Source: Lineus longissimus (lineage: Eukaryota; Nemertea; Pilidiophora; Heteronemertea; Lineidae). Taken from it: DNA of 60,000 bases. Made by a program: the position numbers and the translations under genes. The notes below the pieces were generated by a model, which made no database searches, had not been told where the DNA came from, and saw only the letters and a program-made list of their open reading frames with translations. The stretch lies in assembly GCF_910592395.1 (NCBI RefSeq), contig NC_088322.1, positions 11,405,431 through 11,465,430 of the forward strand. The letters run 5' to 3'. This document shows, in pieces, positions 57,101 to 60,000 of the stretch. Numbering within the stretch: position 1 is the first letter of the stretch; each line of letters begins with the position of its first letter.

Positions 57101-59025
57101 CAAAGGAGGGACGAGCTGGGCTTTTCTCGTACAACAACGGTTGGGCGTCAAGAGGGCTAAGTGGCCAAGTGACTCCTCCATCAGTCAGAGAGAGGAGTCC
57201 ACCAAAAGCAACATGTCCTGATCATTTAGCCAACCCAAAACTTCTACAGGGTTTGATCTGATCACTGGCCCCGACTCAGGTGACATTTTCGTCTCCACTG
57301 CCTGAGGTATGGTAGGCTTAAAAAGCTTCCACACCATTCTCTATTTATAACTTGAAGCAGAGAATCTTAAGTACCGATGCCTCAGGATTATGCCGGGGAA
57401 AAAAATCTGAAGAGCATTTGCAGCTGACATGAGTTTGCAATCAGGATCTTCTGTTGGTGACACGCAGCTTCTTCTAAACGAGGAAGATGCATCACTTCAT
57501 GGCTGTAAATCACTTCGTTCGTTGTCTTACCTCCCCGCCTCAGTATCCTATGCTTACAACACCTGGGGCCAGGTTGGTTATCTTCGTGGAGAATGTTCTT
57601 TAACATGAAATATACATCAAAGCATTTTTTTCATTTCCCTCTCTCATCCCACAAAGGATATTTCCATCAAAGGTGGTTGCTTAATTAGGGAATAAGAAAC
57701 TGGCACACTATTAAGAAAGTGCGGATGTTATCAAAAGCACGTCGTACAAGTTCTGTTCTTTGATGCCAAATCCTGAGGTTAAGAGCAAATATTGCTGTGT
57801 TTTCTTGCTCGTGCCACTGAAGCCTTGGTTAGGAGGAGAACACTAGCCATGTAATGGAAGCAGTCAAGCTGGAAGTTGTAACTGCTGTAGTTGCAGCGAC
57901 AGAAGTCAATCCTTAGAACATTTCAAACATAGTGACCTGAAACTTAAAGGAATTCCATTACCTCACTATCTAGTGTGGTACCGAGACCCCTAAATACATT
58001 TCAATGAGTTATTTTGAATCATCTGAGGGGTGAACTCAATCACACTGAAGACACACAATCTCGATTGAGGAACACAACAGAAGAAGAGGAAAAGTGGCAA
58101 GCCCTTCATCAACTATTCAATTAGCTCGATCACCACCTGCTGCCTCCCAACCCCGGGAGCACCTCTCCAAATCATCTCTCCAATCATTCTAAAAAGAAAC
58201 CGTAAACACCTCAGCGTCATGACAACCAGCGTTACGTCAACAAAACAACCGCCATTTATTTGTAGAAGAAGTCATATCAAGGTTGGTGCATTTATCTAAA
58301 GAATCAGCACCGCAGTCCGCAATGTGATCAGGTCCTTTTTTCAACTCTCTAGCTCGATATTCAGATTCAGATTTATACCGTCCTCCAGCGCCATCTGACA
58401 GCAAATTTCAACCAATAAACTGGAACCAATGTACTAACCAACCACCTACTGGGCTGGGGTCAGGTAACGAAAAAGGACTTTACGGCAAGTTGCCTCCATT
58501 ACTGACACCACCATGGGTAATCTAGAATAATAATTTGTCCATCGGCAGCCAATGAAGCTACGCAAACGTCTCAATCGGAAAATGAGCAAATCCATTACGA
58601 TAATGAAATAACGCAATCGCAAAATGACTGGAATATAATATTTGTGATGGAGGAATAGAGTAGCTGGGTGATTGAAGAATTATTACGACTCGGCCGGTGA
58701 TTTGAGATATTAGATTCCTAAAGGGCAAGTACTCTTATAAGCTCTAGGTAGCGACTGAAAGAAGTTCTTCACCCCTTCGAGGTTTTTCAGTTATATCAAA
58801 ACCCCTAAAGCTTCCAAGGGTTTATATGTGTTGGCTGAAAAACCAGTCTAAAAAAGCGAAATTCAAGCACTAAAGTTCCTCTTTTTATTTAAAAAAAATG
58901 TGTTTCTGATCTATTACTACAAAGTGTGTAGTATCTGCAGATCGAAAGACAAAGTCTTATCCATTACTTACACATCGACTTTGGAGATGTCCGATGACCT
59001 CTTTCCATTTTCGACAAACTTGCAT
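33793..59025 (-). CDS. PPP1R9: Neurabin/spinophilin (PPP1R9), last 21 coding exons
   Basis: Neurabins are scaffolds that bring protein phosphatase 1 to actin-rich sites such as synapses and cell junctions. Exons (transcript order): 58972-59025, 55393-55541, 54296-54429, 52439-52571, 52203-52323, 48430-48534, 47440-47659, 47135-47290, 46735-46917, 46264-46482, 45772-45889, 43200-43262, 42088-42239, 41632-41795, 41181-41237, 38855-38962, 37168-37328, 35873-36037, 34726-34835, 34190-34372, 33793-33957. All phases agree, giving 972 whole codons in the window. Domain order: acidic region, PP1-docking RVKF, PDZ, long charged coiled coil, Ser/Pro-rich region, SAM domain, basic tail. The SAM domain makes it like vertebrate neurabin-1 rather than spinophilin, but an invertebrate single gene would predate that split. 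The actin-binding N-terminus lies beyond 60000 or was not recognised. Confidence 0.94.
34189..34189 (-). promoter_or_regulatory. Non-canonical GC splice donor (GC-AG intron 33958-34189)
   Basis: The donor reads AAG/GCAAGT on the minus strand. It has the strong flanking consensus that true GC donors need, and the acceptor tttcAG/GG is normal. The exon join (NKLK/GLGV) restores the SAM domain exactly. Confidence 0.88.
34190..34372 (-). CDS. PPP1R9: Neurabin exon: SAM domain, main part (GC donor)
   Basis: It encodes [20 protein letters not shown], then [20 protein letters not shown] plus Lys, a SAM domain close to vertebrate neurabin-1. The donor is AAG/GCAAGT, a GC-AG intron; reading on past it meets a stop after about 19 codons. 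Confidence 0.95.
34440..34463. repeat. Poly-A tract in a neurabin intron
   Basis: This is an A-run of about 20 bases beside element copy D. Confidence 0.8.
34542..34700 (-). repeat. Dispersed element, copy D (neurabin intron)
   Basis: On the minus strand it shows GACTGTTTTTGACACAC, CCCGACCATAAAATAGGGAG and TTTTTTGGGTCCCATTGTA. It fills a large part of the 353-bp intron 34373-34725, in the sense direction of the gene. Confidence 0.75.
34726..34835 (-). CDS. PPP1R9: Neurabin exon before the SAM domain
   Basis: It encodes [20 protein letters not shown] and [16 protein letters not shown]. It exits in phase 0. Its acceptor lies about 14 bp from a 71-bp triplicated repeat. Confidence 0.85.
34850..35062. 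repeat. 71-bp unit in three tandem copies
   Basis: The unit contains GATATTGAAGATTTATTCCA and GGTTTACTTTTTGTGCTGTAG. The end motif TGTGCTGTAG recurs at 34911, 34982 and 35053, an exact 71-bp period. Copies are nearly identical, so the expansion is recent. It abuts the acceptor region of the exon ending at 34835. Confidence 0.92.
35873..36037 (-). CDS. PPP1R9: Neurabin exon: Ser/basic linker, 165 nt
   Basis: It encodes [27 protein letters not shown] and [13 protein letters not shown]. Phase 1 on both sides makes it skippable. Confidence 0.82.
37168..37328 (-). CDS. PPP1R9: Neurabin exon: Ser/Thr-rich linker
   Basis: It encodes [20 protein letters not shown] and continues through [13 protein letters not shown] to KHVGED. 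It is low complexity, supported by splice sites and phase. Confidence 0.82.
37476..37496. repeat. Perfect short inverted repeat ATGACGTGC-ATA-GCACGTCAT
   Basis: It has 9-bp arms and a 3-bp loop, next to a related GACGTGCAGAGAACGTC. It may be a fragment of a dispersed repeat; no function is inferred. Confidence 0.55.
38855..38962 (-). CDS. PPP1R9: Neurabin exon: proline-rich, 108 nt
   Basis: It encodes [20 protein letters not shown] then [15 protein letters not shown]. It has a basic patch followed by possible SH3/WW-type proline motifs. Phase 2 on both sides. Confidence 0.83.
38963..41180 (-). other. Neurabin intron with ACATGAA-rich tandem repeat
   Basis: This is a 2.2-kb intron. The repeat at 40550-40790 is the only structured part seen. 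A TGACGTCA occurs at 39061-39068. Confidence 0.6.
40550..40790. repeat. Tandem repeat, unit about 71-75 bp
   Basis: It is built on CATGTACATCAATGTCCATG and ACAACTTATTTGTACAT, about three and a half copies. Each unit contains smaller inverted CATGTACATG motifs, so both strands look alike. Confidence 0.85.
41181..41237 (-). CDS. PPP1R9: Neurabin small acidic exon, 57 nt
   Basis: It encodes [18 protein letters not shown]. The acceptor is taken as AATCAG/C because only this gives the required phase 2; an AG 8 bp upstream would shift the frame to a later stop, and an AG 6 bp further in would drop two residues. Phase 2 on both sides makes it skippable. Confidence 0.78.
41632..41795 (-). CDS. PPP1R9: Neurabin exon: Ser/Pro linker
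   Basis: It encodes [20 protein letters not shown] and a hydrophobic/acidic end ([16 protein letters not shown]). The acceptor is ATTCTAG/T and the donor CTAG/GTATTG, phase 2 out. Confidence 0.83.
42088..42239 (-). CDS. PPP1R9: Neurabin exon: conserved EAIP...RAQL block
   Basis: It encodes [20 protein letters not shown] then [16 protein letters not shown], which parallels vertebrate EAIPETERLDSKALKTRAQL. It ends in a basic, Pro-containing stretch (GRRPPTKK). Confidence 0.92.
43200..43262 (-). CDS. PPP1R9: Neurabin small exon, 63 nt
   Basis: It encodes [20 protein letters not shown], a Ser/acidic linker. Phase 1 on both sides means it could be skipped without frameshift. Confidence 0.82.
43783..43955. 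repeat. 35-bp minisatellite, about 5 copies
   Basis: The unit is CCCATAGCAACAGTAAATAT plus GCATTTATTTT. The right-hand copies are nearly identical. Confidence 0.9.
45100..45156. repeat. (GAC)n microsatellite
   Basis: About 15 GAC units are present, part of the larger dispersed repeat. It gives poly-Arg or poly-Asp/Thr open frames that are not genes. Confidence 0.9.
45171..45196. repeat. Perfect hairpin at the end of the dispersed repeat
   Basis: AGCTCACCTCT and AGAGGTGAGCT pair over 11 bp around a GCTA loop. Confidence 0.85.
45772..45889 (-). CDS. PPP1R9: Neurabin exon: end of the coiled coil
   Basis: It encodes [20 protein letters not shown] and a linker ending PKFTMP. The acceptor TTTCAG/A and donor G/GTAAGT are canonical. 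Confidence 0.88.
46264..46482 (-). CDS. PPP1R9: Neurabin exon: coiled coil, conserved KKY.KAKKLIK
   Basis: It encodes [20 protein letters not shown] followed by a Gln/Glu-rich helix to LVKTLKDR. The KKY.KAKKLIK block is diagnostic of neurabin/spinophilin. It is 219 nt, phase 0-0. Confidence 0.97.
46530..46670 (-). repeat. Dispersed element, copy E (makes up most of an intron)
   Basis: On the minus strand it reads ATTTGTGTGGATTTTAAATC, CCGCCGGGGTCATTTTCCGG, ACGGTTTTTGACACAC and CCCGACCATAAAATAGGGAG. It lies in the 252-bp intron 46483-46734 and accounts for over half of it. Confidence 0.8.
46735..46917 (-). CDS. PPP1R9: Neurabin exon: coiled coil
   Basis: It starts [19 protein letters not shown], aligned to vertebrate LQIKHAVTEAEIQKLK. 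The start is chosen at TTCCAG/TCT rather than the AG 6 nt downstream because that keeps the KE/SQYK match. It is 183 nt, phase 0-0. Confidence 0.94.
47135..47290 (-). CDS. PPP1R9: Neurabin exon: acidic Pro/Ser linker
   Basis: The exon encodes [20 protein letters not shown] and [17 protein letters not shown]. It matches the vertebrate stretch with FELPENED...SPSDLD...KFKE in position. It is 156 nt, phase 0 at both ends. Confidence 0.92.
47440..47659 (-). CDS. PPP1R9: Neurabin exon: end of PDZ and first coiled coil
   Basis: It starts FQIGREK (the last PDZ strand), then [15 protein letters not shown] as in vertebrates, followed by a highly charged Glu/Gln/Arg helix ([13 protein letters not shown]). 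Confidence 0.95.
47660..48429 (-). other. Neurabin intron, nothing recognised
   Basis: This 770-bp intron has no repeat or conserved element that I can recognise. Confidence 0.5.
48430..48534 (-). CDS. PPP1R9: Neurabin exon: PDZ domain, second half
   Basis: It encodes [20 protein letters not shown] and [14 protein letters not shown]. It is almost identical to vertebrate neurabin. Introns flank it in phase 2 on both sides. Confidence 0.97.
48535..52202 (-). other. Neurabin intron splitting the PDZ domain
   Basis: This 3.7-kb phase-2 intron holds a pogo-like terminal sequence near 51969-52030. No alternative exon is recognised. Confidence 0.6.
51969..52030 (+). repeat. Possible pogo/Tigger-like MITE end
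   Basis: It starts TACAGTGGAACCTCCCGTAG with repeated GTGGACACCTCTCTA and GGAAACCCTCTCTATAAAGG blocks. This is a common invertebrate MITE terminus with TA at the edge; the other end was not found. Confidence 0.45.
52203..52323 (-). CDS. PPP1R9: Neurabin exon: PDZ domain, first half
   Basis: It encodes [20 protein letters not shown] and [25 protein letters not shown] is the peptide-binding GLGF-type loop. Confidence 0.97.
52439..52571 (-). CDS. PPP1R9: Neurabin exon: PP1-binding linker to PDZ start
   Basis: It encodes [20 protein letters not shown] and [20 protein letters not shown]. This is nearly the vertebrate sequence ([23 protein letters not shown]), which wraps around PP1 and leads into the PDZ domain. 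Confidence 0.97.
52646..52810 (+). mobile_element. tRNA-derived SINE
   Basis: The head has an RNA polymerase III A box TGGTGTAGTGG (52655-52665) and a perfect-looking B box GGTTCGATCCC (52699-52709), 33 bp apart, as in a tRNA gene. The body contains CTCACTTGCCTCTCGGCACC followed by CAGGTGTAGACATGGGTACC, which resembles the body at about 53320-53352. Confidence 0.85.
53200..53420 (+). mobile_element. Second tRNA-derived SINE, related body, different head
   Basis: The A box TGGCACAGTGG (53210-53220) matches the consensus. The B box region (TGTTCCACTCTC) is degraded. The body has CTTCACCGGATTTGCTTCTC and TTCATCCAGGTGTATAAATG, parallel to the SINE at 52.7 kb. Confidence 0.75.
54022..54249. repeat. 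22-bp minisatellite, about 10 copies
   Basis: The unit is TGCACTTGCAGGAGTTAATG plus CT, alternating with a GAGTTCAAGCT variant. It ends about 46 bp from the donor of the PP1-docking exon. Three units make 66 bp, so frames remain open without meaning. Confidence 0.92.
54296..54429 (-). CDS. PPP1R9: Neurabin exon: PP1-docking motif
   Basis: It encodes [20 protein letters not shown] and [18 protein letters not shown] is a textbook RVxF PP1-docking motif; vertebrate neurabins carry KIHF or KIKF followed by STAPIQVF, and the SAQPIR/VF continuation here aligns with it. The donor AGG/GTAGGT is phase 0. Confidence 0.95.
54430..58971 (-). other. Neurabin introns 54.4-59.0 kb
   Basis: Apart from the exon 55393-55541 this is intronic: 963 bp, then 3.4 kb. 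A TACAGTAGAACCT sequence near 55039 may be another pogo-like end. I see no further exon. Confidence 0.55.
55393..55541 (-). CDS. PPP1R9: Neurabin exon: acidic region before the PP1 site
   Basis: The exon is rich in Glu/Pro ([20 protein letters not shown]) and continues to FHLDTHEME. The acceptor is GTTGTAG/T and the donor G/GTATGT. It is low complexity but in phase with both neighbours. Confidence 0.8.
58972..59025 (-). CDS. PPP1R9: Neurabin exon (first in window)
   Basis: The 54-nt exon encodes [17 protein letters not shown]. The acceptor TTTTAG/A and donor GT/GTAAGT are good. Its exit phase 2 fits the next exon (GT plus T gives Val, then DEPSE). It is supported mainly by splice sites and phase, less by homology. 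Confidence 0.65.
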
Positions 59026-60000
59026 CTAAAATGAGGCGGTAACCTTTAATAAAGTCATTCGCTGTCCTAATCAACGCAATACATGTAGATTTGCCCAACG
59101 TCTATTGACAATGTATATACATTGATTCATCGGGTAAATACTTAAGGCTAGCATATATTTACATATAGATCTGATTGCAACACTAGTGTGGACGCTAGAC
59201 ACACCAACTTGACGTTTATATCGTTAGCCTAGATTCGATTGTGGGTTAATGCCTCTTCGAGGGGATGCAAGGCTGTGATGTTCCAACAAGGACATGTGAA
59301 AGTCACCAGTAAGAGCACCTGAAATAAAACCACAATCATTTCTCATTTGCTTTGTAAATAGAACCAGTGTGAAGAAGAAAATCTCAATTTCTACCAAATT
59401 GACTGAAATTGAATTGCATCAGAGCATCGCACATCCAGGATCAGTCATGGGCTCAATTTGCAACTTGAAATGGCCGAGTTTCATGATCAGGTTGCAAATT
59501 ATATTTACACCGTCACTTTCCAAGGGGGCATATTTGCTGGGTATACAGACAAGATGTCACATGCAGCATCTTGAAGAGAATTGCACTTGAAATATGGACC
59601 TTTCAAGAATTTTTGAAACAATTAATCTTGTTATTTATTGACAATTCTTTTGACAAGTGACTAGATTTATTTCCATCATGATGATTACAGGGAAGCAGAA
59701 TCCATAGACGAAAAAAAAATCGTAGTTAACACAGAAACATACAGCTAGGATGGGAAAATGTTGGAGCGGTTTATAAATGAAAGGCTGGTGGAAGTGATAC
59801 CAAAGATTTGGATTACCAAAGAAAAGAAAATCAGAGTAGGCCTCTTGGTCACCTGGAACTGGTAAGCCTGCGTGTATTTGAATGTACAGAGGAATAGTGG
59901 AACTGTACAGAAGCCTACAGTAAGTTCTAGCTGGTACTTGTGGAGTCTGAGGTTGGCCACATAGATCGGTGGAGGGTGGCTTAGCCAGTCAGTCAAAACG
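59026..60000 (-). other. Upstream neurabin intron (window edge)
   Basis: No exon is recognised. The gene's 5' part should lie beyond the window edge. Confidence 0.5.

Noticed and set aside
59745-60000. 83-residue minus-strand frame at the window edge as an upstream neurabin exon
   Set aside because: Its sequence does not resemble neurabin, and no donor in the right phase joins it to the exon at 58972-59025.

Overview
This is eukaryotic, animal nuclear DNA. Coding sequence is split into short exons (54-282 bp) with GT-AG introns, and all three genes are conserved bilaterian genes. The window is AT-rich and crowded with minisatellites, MITE-like elements, tRNA-derived SINEs and a dead LINE. 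It also carries a GAC-rich dispersed repeat of a kind I associate with marine invertebrates. A marine invertebrate is likely, possibly a lophotrochozoan; I cannot name the species.

Layout. (1) 105-797, + strand: the last two coding exons of CDC27/APC3, an anaphase-promoting-complex subunit. (2) 798-13692: 3' UTR and intergenic DNA, dominated at about 3.65-8.69 kb by a nested, inverted satellite block. (3) 13693-26397, - strand: a complete TGF-beta superfamily type I receptor of the ALK4/5/7 (activin/TGF-beta) class. All splice phases join to give 504 or 499 residues. (4) 26398-33792: intergenic DNA with minisatellites and a decayed CR1/L2-like LINE. (5) 33793-59025, - strand: the last 21 coding exons (972 codons) of a neurabin/spinophilin (PPP1R9) gene, with PP1-docking motif, PDZ domain, coiled coils and SAM domain. 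Its 5' end lies beyond the window. CDC27 and the receptor are tail to tail; the receptor and neurabin are on the same strand.

The most interesting observation is in the receptor. Two separate exons (24159-24304 and 19772-19932) each encode the second half of the ligand-binding ectodomain, with the same cysteine pattern and the same splice phases (2 in, 1 out). Either one alone gives an open reading frame. Including both, or skipping both, gives an early stop. This is the logic of mutually exclusive splicing that creates receptors with different ligand-binding faces, as known for the Drosophila ALK4/5/7 orthologue baboon. Other points are a GC-AG intron inside the neurabin SAM domain, a roughly 160-bp element present five times (filling parts of short introns), and a palindromic satellite with 1007-1008-bp higher-order units.

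Functionally, the receptor is a membrane serine/threonine kinase predicted to signal through Smad2/3. Neurabin is a PP1-targeting actin/synapse scaffold, and CDC27 is a cell-cycle ubiquitin-ligase subunit. Nothing in the sequence suggests that the three act together. All gene calls rest on translating exons by eye and recalling the families; no database search was run.
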